Shown here in pieces: positions 47,777 through 57,834 of a stretch of DNA of 64,000 nucleotides; position 1 is the first letter of the stretch; each line of letters begins with the position of its first letter. The stretch is from Oscarella lobularis (taxonomy: Eukaryota > Porifera > Homoscleromorpha > Homosclerophorida > Oscarellidae). The translations under genes and the position numbers were made by a program. Under the pieces are notes generated by a model. It saw only the letters and a list, made by a program, of their open reading frames with translations. It ran no database searches and was not told where the DNA came from. The DNA is taken from the NCBI RefSeq assembly GCF_947507565.1, contig NC_089181.1, forward strand, positions 2,613,614 through 2,677,613. Reading direction: 5' to 3'.

Positions 47777-48193
47777 ATGGCCTGCCACGCGGAGCTGCCA
47801 AGCCACGCGGAAATAGCCGGAAATCGGCTGTGGAAGAAAAGCGCACGTTATCTTCCGCAACTCCCCCCGCAGATGAATCACGACGACGACATTCGAACGT
47901 TTTGCGCTTGGTTCGAGTCGTGGACGCCGGCAAAGCGACTCCATTTCCTCGAAACGTTCCTGCTGCCCAAAATTGTTCCGCACAAGCTTTTCGCGCGATG
48001 CGCCACCAAATTGACGATGAACGGAAGAGCTACGGCGTGGGATTGTGATCGCGAAGCGGCCCGTTTCGAACGCACTTTCGTCGCGTGGAACGACGACACC
48101 AAAAACGCCTTCTGTCATCGTCTCGAAGACATCGATCCGATGACGATGAAGCAGTTCGATGAAATGGTTGCCAACACCGTGAAGGAACCTTAA
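47777..48193 (+). CDS. C14orf119-like protein (DUF4508-like), function unknown
   Basis: A single-exon frame of 138 residues. The core IRTFCAWFESWTPAKRLHFL, ETFLLPKIVPHKLFARC and ERTFVAWNDDTKNAFCHRLE shows two similar W-F-x-x-W-x-x-x-x-R-x-x-F-L type helical units, as in the human C14orf119 family. No membrane span or leader is present. The start at 47777 (MACHAELPSHAEIAGNRLW) lies 138 bases after the ZGRF1 stop, and the stop is 55 bases from the convergent SLC30A6 gene. No function is known to me. The family link rests on remembered sequence and is moderately firm. Confidence 0.7.
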   Translation: MACHAELPSHAEIAGNRLWKKSARYLPQLPPQMNHDDDIRTFCAWFESWTPAKRLHFLETFLLPKIVPHKLFARCATKLTMNGRATAWDCDREAARFERTFVAWNDDTKNAFCHRLEDIDPMTMKQFDEMVANTVKEP

Positions 48194-48248
48194 TTTAAAC
48201 AGATTTATTTCTATCGAACGTTTTTAATTAATCAATTAATTAAAATAA

Positions 48249-49878
48249 TTAGACCGGAACCTCGTGGGTAGTCTGAGGTGTTGATGCAAATAGTTGCGTT
48301 TCCTGGAATCCTTCATCGTGACTGTGACCATGACCGCTGTGACTGTGGCTGTGGCTGTGGCTATGACTGTGGCTGTGACTTTGACTTTGAATGTGATGAG
48401 AAGATGCCACTGCTGGCAGTGACCAGTCTTCTTTGAACACTTGAACGGTCAGCTGAGATACGTAAGGAGCCAGCTTGTTTGTTATTTGAGCCAATATGAC
48501 CTATAGCCGTTTGCGTCACGTTGTCGTGGGGATTTTTCACTTACTTGCTCAACTGCATCTCTCTTTACCCTGACATGTAAAGATCCCGCCTAAGAGTACT
48601 TAAAATTTAGAATACTAACCATCAGAGTGATTATCTAACCAAAACGCCGAAAGATAACGCCCAAAAATGTTCATTCCTCAATTCCAATACACCATCAAGA
48701 GTCAAAGCCTAGATAGAATCATGAAATAGGGTCTGTTTCAATTGTCCTGCTTCCTCAACCTCTCTCAGTAGCTTATCCAAGTGACTCGTGGAATTCTCTG
48801 GCATTGTCTGCAACAGTATCTTCCCACTGTATATCGCCAAGGGAACCATCGTGCTGCATANNNNNNNNNNNNNNNNNNNNNNNNNNNNNNNNNNNNNNNN
48901 NNNNNNNNNNNNNNNNNNNNNNNNNNNNNNNNNNNNNNNNNNNNNNNNNNNNNNNNNNNNNNNNNNNNNNNNNNNNNNNNNNNNNNNNNNNNNNNNNNNN
49001 NNNNNNNNNNNNNNNNNNNNNNNNNNNNNNNNNNNNNNNNNNNNNNNNNNNNNNNNNNNNGACTGTAGGCTTTGTTCTTGACGCAGTACGTAATCAATAG
49101 ATGAATGCTCAATCCAAGAAGAGTCGCCAGCAATAAGTCTGACCTAAGGAGATTCAAGCTACAGTAACGCCGACTCCGAGCTCAACCGCTCACGTACGTC
49201 ATCACAGCAGGCGGTTGAAATAATCGTTCAAGACTAAAAAAAACGAAGTCATAGAATCATACAACCACACAAAAAATGCTTCTCTTTTCTTACCCGTGTT
49301 TAACTACAGACAAGCCGAAAAAGATGACGAGACTGGTGCTCGTGAAGACAGCGACGACTTCGACTCGTTCGTATCTTATCAAACGGGGGCCCCCAATCAA
49401 TAAAAATCAATCAGATCAATCAATCAATCGTTGATTGAGGCGATACCCAAACGAATAGACCGCATTCGGCTTCTGTTTCGATACCCATATCGTGACCAAA
49501 CAAGTGAGCAGACTACACACGCAGGCGAGGAGAACGATAAACGGACAAATTAGAGGGCGACTTCTATTGCTTTGTCTCGCCTCAATATATCGAAGACAAT
49601 GAGATAAAGAAATGCTTGGAGAGCTAGAGGAAACGTTGTTATCGTTACGCAGCAGGTGCGTTTTGCTTTGACGGCCCCGTCTCGATCGTCTCACCGAGGC
49701 TGTTCGACGTCTGGGAGAAATAGGCGACGACGAGAAAGCCGAGAACGGCGAGAAATAGAAAGCCGATGACCGGTTTCGACTGGAAAGACTCGTTCGGCTA
49801 TTTTTCGAAGCGTTGAAAGCGATCGCGGACCTGTCTATCGCGAAGAACGGCTCCGATTTCCTTCAGTTTGAGTCCCAT
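48249..49878 (-). CDS. SLC30A6: Zinc transporter 6 (SLC30A6/ZnT6-like), interrupted by an assembly gap
   Basis: ZnT6 is a cation-diffusion-facilitator protein that pairs with ZnT5 to load zinc into the secretory pathway. Minus-strand exons encode MGLKLKEIGAVLRDRQ, SFQSKPVIGFLFLAVLGFLV, FIVLLACVCSLLTCLVTIWV with PNAVYSFGYR, YERVEVVAVFTSTSLVIFFG, LLLATLLGLSIHLLITYCVK, then 200 unknown bases, then YIGKMLLQTMPENSTSHLDK and AQITNKLAPYVSQLTVQVFK with EDWSLPA. The lost exon or exons should hold membrane spans IV to VI. The C-terminal tail has about eight Ser-His or Gly-His repeats (SHSHSHSHSHSHSGHGHSHD), unlike the vertebrate ZnT6 tail. Confidence 0.88.
48317..48395 (-). repeat. 6-base tandem repeat coding Ser-His dipeptides
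   Basis: Imperfect units of GTGACTGTG/GTGGCTGTG type on the plus strand encode the His-rich tail of the zinc transporter on the minus strand. Confidence 0.85.
48861..49060. other. Assembly gap (200 N)
   Basis: Exactly 200 unknown bases inside the zinc transporter gene. The round number suggests a fixed-size placeholder, so the true missing length is unknown. Confidence 0.98.
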
Positions 49879-50049
49879 GCGTGCGCGTGCGCGTGCGAAA
49901 GGGTTTAGCGTGCGAATGTTGACATCAACGACGAACAGGTGTGCAATGGAAGTTTGTCAACATTGCGGTCAAATTAGAATACACCATCTTCTTAGAATAA
50001 TAACTACTGTACCAAATATTTCGAATACGCATCTGTCATTTCAAAAAAT

Positions 50050-50904
50050 CTAATTCTCGAGAACTTCGACGGACATTCTGCAGTTATTAGAAGCGCTCGA
50101 CGCTTCGAGCGAACAGTTTGGGCTATAAGGCCCGGCCTTCTGACTGAGCGAACTTCGACCGAGTAATACAGTCAAAAAGTCCTCCTCACTATCGCAATCG
50201 CCGGAATCGCCGGAATCGCCGGTCGCAACCAACCCCAAATCGCCGACGCCGCTATCGCTGTCGTCGTCGTCGTCGTCATCGCCGTCGTCGTCGTCATCGC
50301 CTTCGCTAAAGAGATCCGAACAACTTCCGCGTTCCTCGACTTCGCCCTCGTATAGACGAATGCAACAGACGCGCTTGTTTTGATTGACGATCGATCGCAT
50401 TCTCTCGCGATCTTTGACATCCTCTGTTCGATCGTCGTGACGATCGTCCTCCCCTTCGTCGTTGCCCCCGTCAACGTTGTCGCCGCCACTAGGCGTCTCC
50501 GCGTACACGTCAACGACGTTCGTCATCGTCGTTTCCCCTTCGATCGGCTCCCCTTTCTCTTCGTCCATTGTTTCGTTTTCTTCGTCGCGTCGCGTCGGCG
50601 ACGGCGGCGTCGGCGTCGCGCCAACCGCGGAATTTTCCTTTTGTTCCGTCTCGGTCTGGTAGGACTGAAAAACGGTGCGCATCGTTTGCCAAACGAGCAC
50701 GGCGCGTCGTAACTGTTGGTAGCCGGACGCTTGATACGTCGAAAGTTTCGACATGCTTAGACCCCAGATCGCTTGCCTTTCCCTTTCGAACGACGTCCTG
50801 TCTGCGGCGGCGGCGGCGTTCGCGTTCGCCATCGTTTCCGTCATCGTGTCGTGTTTTCGTTTGCGAGATGACGGCGGTGACGGTGGCGGTGGCGTCGAGC
50901 TCAT
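50050..50904 (-). CDS. IER2/IER5-like immediate-early response protein
   Basis: A single exon starting MSSTPPPPSPPSSRKRKHDT (an in-frame Met also exists upstream at 51192). The conserved block is RQAIWGLSMSKLSTYQASGY then QQLRRAVLVWQTMRTVFQSY, which fits the N-terminal IER domain of IER2 and IER5 (a serine-lysine motif, a Gly, a Leu-x-Arg-x-x-Leu run). KRVCCIRLYE and a C-terminal EEDFLTVLLGRSSL follow. Most of the rest is acidic and low-complexity ([16 protein letters not shown]). KRKHD may be a nuclear signal. The vertebrate genes are intronless and growth-factor induced, and this one is also intronless. In vertebrates the proteins act as nuclear regulators with PP2A. The family call rests on the short block, so moderate confidence. 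Confidence 0.68.
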   Translation of the reverse strand: MSSTPPPPSPPSSRKRKHDTMTETMANANAAAAADRTSFERERQAIWGLSMSKLSTYQASGYQQLRRAVLVWQTMRTVFQSYQTETEQKENSAVGATPTPPSPTRRDEENETMDEEKGEPIEGETTMTNVVDVYAETPSGGDNVDGGNDEGEDDRHDDRTEDVKDRERMRSIVNQNKRVCCIRLYEGEVEERGSCSDLFSEGDDDDDGDDDDDDDSDSGVGDLGLVATGDSGDSGDCDSEEDFLTVLLGRSSLSQKAGPYSPNCSLEASSASNNCRMSVEVLEN

Positions 50905-51595
50905 CGAGCGATGTGCCTGCGCGATTCGGGTATCGGTCGTTATAAACGAGTAAGTGAAAGTCAAAACAGGCGAAGGGGAGCGAAATTTCCTGCCGCTCCC
51001 ACCGACTGTTGGCTTCGCTATGGCAAACCGCAGGGCACGCAGGCGATCAAAGTACTGTACGGGGACTCGTGATGAGGAAGTGATTAGGTACCGGGAAAAT
51101 GACGTCAACTCGGAAGCGCCTTTGTTCAGGTGCATAGGGCGCACCGTATGCGGAACTTCCGAGCCTTGCTTCCGCGTAATAAGGACCCGCACTTTACTAG
51201 ACGGTTCTATTTGCTACGCGCTTCGGTTCTTTTACTAAGAAATCCCATTTTCTTACTCGTCGATGATGCAATTTTTGACGCCTAAGCACTGTCACGAGCT
51301 TTCGATCTGACCTGATCGCGGTAATCCCCCCCACACGCTCCTTTACGACCTCCTGACTGGCGCGTGATTCCCGTAGGGGGAACTACTGTATTTGCATACT
51401 AAATCGAGAGTTAGCGCACCTGCGCTTCAGGCGCGAAGCAAAGTGGATTTGCCCCGCAGCCGCAAACCACAACATCCATATTCATCGGAACGCTTTTAGT
51501 AACAGTACTGAATAAAATATTTACGCCCGAAATCGACTAGTATTATATATAGTACTGTATGTACTAAGTTACCAGTCCACCTGCTCATACATGAC
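50905..51595. promoter_or_regulatory. Upstream region of the IER-like gene and 3' flank of PLEKHH
   Basis: About 690 bases with no supported gene. A perfect CRE (TGACGTCA, 51100-51107) lies about 200 bases upstream of the IER-like start at 50904; it would be inside the frame if the upstream Met were used. Several GGAAG/CTTCC cores (ETS-like) surround it. ATTTGCAT (51390-51397) matches the octamer of POU factors. These are motif matches only. Confidence 0.4.
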
Positions 51596-54500
51596 TTAGG
51601 ACTTCAAGGACGGTAGATAAATCGCCTTGTAGCAATCTTTTTCGCCTCGCCGCCTGTCCGACTCTTTCTCCTCGAGCAGCGTCGATTCGAGATAGCCAAT
51701 ACTGCCTCTCGACTTGATAGCATTGATGTAACTAGCGACGAGATTTGTCGTTTCCACGACCTGCAACGGGATTCGATAAATAGAAAATAAATTGCGACCC
51801 TTCATTTATAGAACTTCCTCTTACCAGCCCCGGTGTCATTCCAAAAAGGCACTTTTCCGTTGCTACCTCCGGTTCCGCGAAGCCACTCGTCAAATTTTGC
51901 TTCTTCACGACAATCATGAAATCGTCCTTGTGACCTCCAAACGTAACTAAATTCTCGTACGGGTAACGATGAATCAATTTCTGGAAAAACAAAGAGACCG
52001 AAATGAAAACGGCATAGCCCCACTTCGTCGAACGGCACTTTCACCATCGTCGCCGACTCGAGAACGCTTATAAAATGCTCTTGGACGGCGAGAAGCGCGC
52101 CCAAATCGTCAGCTTTTCGCTAAAGGCAATAAAAAAAAGTCAATAACACTGCCGTTCGTTATTCTTCCCCGGGCTCACTCGACAGGGGAAAAGTTTGGCA
52201 CCGAAAAACGGCCATCGACGACAAACGTTAAGGTAAATTCTCGCGCAATCCGACGGCAAACGCGATCGCAAAGCCGTCCACTTTTCGGCGACTTGGATTA
52301 CGATATTTCTTAGACGAAGTCTATATAGACGGCGATCTAGCTGCTCCTCGTGTACAAAATACCTCTTTGCTTCCGTCGACATATTTTGACTGAGATTTTG
52401 CGGAAAATAGTGCGTGAAAATGCGACCGAGTTGTTGCTCCTGCTGCTCTTTCGCCGCCAAGTCAGCGTTTTCCCCGCCGGCGATCACTTTCCGATCTCCG
52501 AATTCCGTCTGCCGGCAAATTTTCCCAACTGAACCGAAACTCGATATGCGTTTCTCCCCCCGAGCGTACCTGAAGCATGAGCGACGCCAGATCAATAGCC
52601 AGATCCTGATTAGCAGGAAATGGGCCGTGATAAACACTTTGGAGCGCCTGATAAAGCATTAGCATTCGTTCCTTTTCCGTTTCTCCGCGCACGACGTTCC
52701 TAAAATAGAGCCTAGGAGCAGAGCGGGGTGGAGAACAGAGGTCATTGCCATTATATGGTCGACTAGAGTTACCTGTTCTTAAATGACATTTTTATCGATC
52801 GAGAGAGATCGATTCGACCCTGATTGCCTTCGCGCGCCAATTGTTCCCACATGACAATGGCATCGCAAACCTGTCGGGAACGCAGAATTAAACTCCGTCG
52901 GAATTCCATCGACGTCAGAGGGGCGCAGCAGACGTAAAAATATGTATATAAGAACGAAAAGAAAGCCGGGAGGCGACCCCCGCGGGGAGGAAAAGACGGA
53001 TAAAAACCTTAACATCCGCTTCGAGACAATGCTCGCGATTGGAATTGCACGGGTCGTCGGTGAAGAGAGCAAATCCAGTTACGAGAACATCTCGCATGCC
53101 TAATTCCTAGAAGATACGGACAGAGATGATGACGACACAGTGACTGTCGTCGATCGTCGTCTCCGGCTCTTGCCTGACTGAGACGCGACGTCAATTCGTG
53201 CACCGTTGCAGACCCGTCAAAGCTGATGACCTACGCGTGTGTGTTATTCTTTGTTCGTGGGGTCCCTCCCTCCCTCCCTCCCTCCCTCCAGGGACGCACC
53301 TGGTACGTCTTATCGGACAAATGAATGGGAATGCTGAGCGGATTCGAATGCTTCAGCGCGTCTCCGAGAAGAACAGACAGCGCCTACGATATTTAATTCA
53401 AAAACCGAAAAAGTCGGAATATCTCTCACCTCCAGTCGAGATGGACCGCATTCTCTAGCAGCGCTCGATTCGGCTCGATGAACGCATCGCTGACAGTACA
53501 CCGCATATCGAACAGCCAAAGGCCTCGAGAAAAAAGAAAAAAAAAAGAAATACCCTAGACACATCCTCTAGCGTATCTCTCTTTCTCACTCACCTCATGC
53601 TGGCGTGGCCCTGCAGGTATTGTTTGAAATACCAAAGGAATTTCTGCTTGGGCAGAAAGACGGGGCAGGTGAGCGCGAGAAGCATCCAGCATTGAAGCGC
53701 CTGCGATCCGTCCGGATCGGGATGACGATTCGATTGGCGAATCAGCTGGCAGTAGAACTCGTTTTGGAGTTCGACTTTCGCTAGGCAATCGGATACGGCG
53801 AGCTGAGCGAGATCGATGTGGTAGTCGACGGCGGCGTAATTGATGGGAACCGACGTGAATAGTTGAATCGACTGGAGAGGAAAAACAATCGATTTCTTTA
53901 TAATTAATTAATGGGAATTCGCGATTTCGAACTTTGAACATTTTGAGCGCTTCTTTCTTCAGCGTATCCGACGGAAGAGTCGTCAGCGGTTCGCCTATCG
54001 GTTCGTCGGTGTGAGAAAGAACGGGATGACGCCAAAATTTGCTTTCTGTCGAAACCCAAAAATGAAACACGGAAACACGTCGTTATCGATCGCCTACCCG
54101 GATTTCCTTCAACGGTCATTAGATTGTCGATCAATTTTTCCGTGTCCGTTGCCATTTTCGTCGTCATCAGATTTCCGCTTGCCAGTCCCAAATGATAAAG
54201 CCAGGCATCCTGCGAGAGAAAAAGAAAAAGAAAACGTCTCCTCGCACCGCACCAATAAAAAAATGATTTTTTGTCTTTCTTATTAACCTTTTCCTGTTTC
54301 GACGAAACCAAAAGGTAAATCGGATCGCCGCCCGCTTGCGTGACCAATTCAACGGTGAACTCGCGACCCGTCGACGGCGACGACGACCGCGACGACGACG
54401 ACCAATCTTCGCTGTCCGAACCGGAGTAATCGCGTCGATCGATTTCCTGCACGTAACAGCCCGTGACGTCAGTTCGACCAATGGCAATCTAAACGGGAGA

Positions 54501-57500
54501 ATATATTATACCATATACAATGACGCGGTTACACATACCTTGTCCGATGCTTTCTTGTAGTAGCTCAATATGTTATTTATCAGTACGCACCATCGCTTTC
54601 GAGGTCGACCCCGACTGACCTATTTAGTATTAGTACTATTATTGATTATATAATAATGGTTGCAGTACCCTGGTGACCCATCCTTTCATTGATACTTTTG
54701 CTGTTGTCTTCTCGGCAGATGCCGTCGGCTTTCTGACACTCTTCTGTAGCACATTTTGAAGGACTACGTAAACGTAGAAAGGGGAGTTAATACGTTGGCT
54801 AAACTAGCGCTCACCTTTTATCCACCCCGACAACGACGTCTCCGATTCCGCCGTCAAATAGTAGGTCCGTCTATCAGTGGCAATCTACCAAAAAAAAAAA
54901 ACGAACGAAATCCTATCTCGCATAATAGCAGAATTACACGTCACACCTCAAATGTGTGCGTTTGAGCTGATCGAGAAATTCGACTAAAGTAATCTAGCTC
55001 AATAACGCCGCGCGGCTTCTTCCGTCCCACTTCACTCTGGGAAAAGTCAATCACAATAATCATTTCTTTCCCGTGGCTCATACGTTTACCTGCACTCTGT
55101 AGTAGTTCAACTTTTCGGCGCTCAACACAAACCAATATCGCTTCCAGGTTTTCATCTTGCTGCCGAGCTTTGTCAAATAGCCGCTCTTCTCCAACTCCTC
55201 GCGACGAAGACTGCGCGTTCGCAGCAGCTCGGCGGACAGCCGCGAGCGAGGAAGCGCGACGCATTCCGGCGTTGTTGCCGTCGTCGGTTCGTATTCCGAC
55301 TGCATGATCTGACGGCGACGGCGACCACGGCGACCGGAAAACAACGACGACGAGGAAGACAAGACGTCCGCATCGCTCGCAGACGAATCCGTCGATTCGC
55401 CACAAAACGGAACGCCGTGCAACGGAGCCGCTTGCTAATAAAAAGAAAAAAAAATTGGAATCTATATTTTATACGCGACTACTTACTCCCTCTAGGGTTG
55501 CAAACACCGGCGCTCCTTTCATCTAAGCACGCATACTTCATTAATACGTTAAATTTAAAAACGTAATCAAGTAGCACCTCGTCTTTGTATGTACACTTTC
55601 CTCTTCTGAGTGACGACGTGAACTTGACCGGTTCCATGGTCACTACAAACAAGAAAATCAAGAAGAGAAGGCCGCATCGTCTTTGCAGTACCCAGAATAG
55701 GTGAAATGACAGGGGGACTATTTAGGCTATCTGCCGCCACATTATAAATAGTCTCCTCCTAAAAAATCAAGAGACCAGTCTTTCCTCTCTATATCTCGCC
55801 TCTATTTCTTTCCGTACAAAAGACGTGTTGACGATAGCGGGAACGTTTCGATGCGGCAGCGGCGGCGGTATCTTCTCCTTCGCCTCCTCCTCCTCTTCAA
55901 GCGATCGCTGCGACACGGATTGCCCGAACAAGAGCGGCGTACCGCGTCGTCGCATCAGCACCTCAAGGGGAATCTCGTACGGCGACTCGGTCGTCGGCGA
56001 CAAATGACTCAGTGATTGGACGGCGGAAACGAATGAGTCCGTCGTCGAATTGAGACAATCGAGTTCGTCTTCGACGTCCTCGTCGAAGGAGATTCCGTTA
56101 TTCATTGCAATGACGAGATTTGGATTCGACGGATCAACTCGAACGTATCCTCCTTCTCCTCCGACGAAACTTGGTTTTTTGACGGGCGCCTGTTGGTCTT
56201 CCGGCACCGCTTCCAGCGACGGAAGATGAACGGCAGCGGCGCTGTCTCCCATGACAATTCGACCCGGATTCGACGGATCGAGCGCGACGTACGACATTCC
56301 GGCGATAGCGCCGCTACTTCGCGATCTTTTCGTCGGAAGCGGCGGCGGCGTGGGCGTGGGCGTGGGCGCGAGCGACGACGAAGGCGACAAGGAAAACGAT
56401 TCGACCAGTCGTCGTCGCTGAGCCGGACTCACGTCGACCGACATGGAACGAGGTCGTTGGTGCGGCGAATGCGGAGTGGAGACGTTGAAGAGAGCGGCGA
56501 GATCGCGAAAGGCCGCCGTCTGAGCAGCAATCCCGTCATCAACTAGATAAAAGCATATACAGTCAGCTATCTAATTTTTTGACCTCTATTCTCAACTCAC
56601 ATTCGTTCCACGATCGTATGATTTCTATCGCCTTTTCGTGCTTCCCGCGCAACGTAGCGACTTTTGCATCTAACTGTATGCATAAAAGTGTATTTATTGA
56701 TTCGTTGTTTTTTTTCTTCTTTGGACTTGCCTCGCTGACTTTGTTGGCGACCCACTCGCGAATGTTACCGATCTTTTGATCGAACGTCTTTCGCTCCTCT
56801 TGCCTCAGTTCTCTCTAGAGACGGGGGGGGGGGGGGGGGGGGGGACTTTGGAGCGAGAAACGTCATGAACGCTACTCTTATACCAATTCATTGACTTGTT
56901 TTCTCAGATTCGACGTGCGTTCGTCTCTCTGCACTTCCAAATCACGCAACTTAATTTTTTTAATTAAAAAATTAAATGTCACTACAGAAGAAAAAGGAGG
57001 GAAAATTATTGGCTCACCCGATTCTTATAGAGATCGAGCTCCTCATTTGTCGCCGCCAATTGGCTCGCCAAAGACTTCGTCTAAATATGAATACCACAGT
57101 CTATACTAGATCACATGTATAAATTATGAATTTTGGCACTTATCCCCCCTTCTATTATTTGTATAAGACACTATAGCTAACTTCCTGTACCACACCCATA
57201 AACTTTCGTCGAATATCGTGCATTCGAAATCTTTCTCCCTTTTATACCTTTTCCTCGGCCTTATCGGCGCGTTCCTCGGCGAAAACGACCGTCGTATCGA
57301 CTTCGCGAAGCTGAGATAGAGAAAAGTCGAGGACACTTTCTCAAAGGCGTCAACGCGCGTCGAGACGCGACACACCTTCGCGTCAAGGAGCTCTTTCACT
57401 CGACCGATTTGTCGTTGAAACTTCTCGATTTGCTCCTCGGCGTCGAGAGAGCGCTTTCGCCAGTTGACGTCGTCGAGAGGGGACGATTCGTTGGCGGCGA

Positions 57501-57522
57501 CGTTCGTCGCTTCTTCGCTCAT
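51596..57522 (-). CDS. PLEKHH: PLEKHH1/2 (MAX-1) homologue: coiled coil, PH domains, MyTH4, FERM
   Basis: PLEKHH proteins are cytoplasmic scaffolds at membranes and actin; worm MAX-1 acts in axon guidance. The start MSEEATNVAANESSPLDDVN opens a coiled-coil region in small exons (57522 to about 56580). A Ser/Pro-rich part follows (56444-55767). The first PH domain reads LEKSGYLTKLGSKMKTWKRY then WFVLSAEKLNYYRVQ; a second has KVSMKGWVTR and GRPRKRWCVLINN. MyTH4 has NYAAVDYHIDLAQLAVSDCL, KVELQNEFYCQLIRQSN and GSQALQCWMLLALTCPVFLP. FERM has VTGFALFTDDPCNSNREHCL, RLYFRNVVRGETEKERMLML and ENLVTFGGHKDDFMIVV. The order matches vertebrate PLEKHH1/2. More than 20 exons; stop at 51596. Confidence 0.9.
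53264..53290 (+). repeat. CCCT tandem repeat in a PLEKHH intron
   Basis: About six tandem CCCT units; the minus strand is a run of GGG triplets and could form a G-quadruplex in the transcript. Confidence 0.85.
56823..56844 (+). repeat. Homopolymer of 22 G in a PLEKHH intron
   Basis: An uninterrupted run of 22 G on the plus strand, C on the transcript strand. It sits in the polypyrimidine region of an intron. Its length may be an assembly approximation. Confidence 0.9.
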
Positions 57523-57834
57523 TTTGGACCGGATCCGATTGCTTTTTAGTCCTATAATGCAATTTCGAGGCGTTGTAGCGATGCTGGATACTGTACTGGT
57601 GGCGTTGTTCGTTCGCTTCTGTCGGCTGGCGTTCTGCTCCTCCTTCGCGTCGCGCGCTTCTCTCGCGTTTTTTTTAAATCGCGGGCGCGCTTTTCTGAAG
57701 CGATAGCTTTCTGTCCGAACTTCGTTGACTTTCTGCGTGCGAAGAACGAAGCGATTGCGAAGTGATAAAGCGGTTGTTGTACAGTACGCGGCGATCGGAG
57801 TGATTCCCACAACAAAATTCTAGCGCGCTTTAGG
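57523..57834. promoter_or_regulatory. Divergent interval between PLEKHH and RAD51B
   Basis: The interval is 312 bases between divergent start codons. I see no TATA box, repeat or coding signal beyond chance open frames. Confidence 0.35.

Noticed and set aside
47633-48118. 161-residue frame antisense to the C14orf119-like gene
   Set aside because: The plus-strand frame has the family motif and a suitable start and stop; the antisense frame has none.
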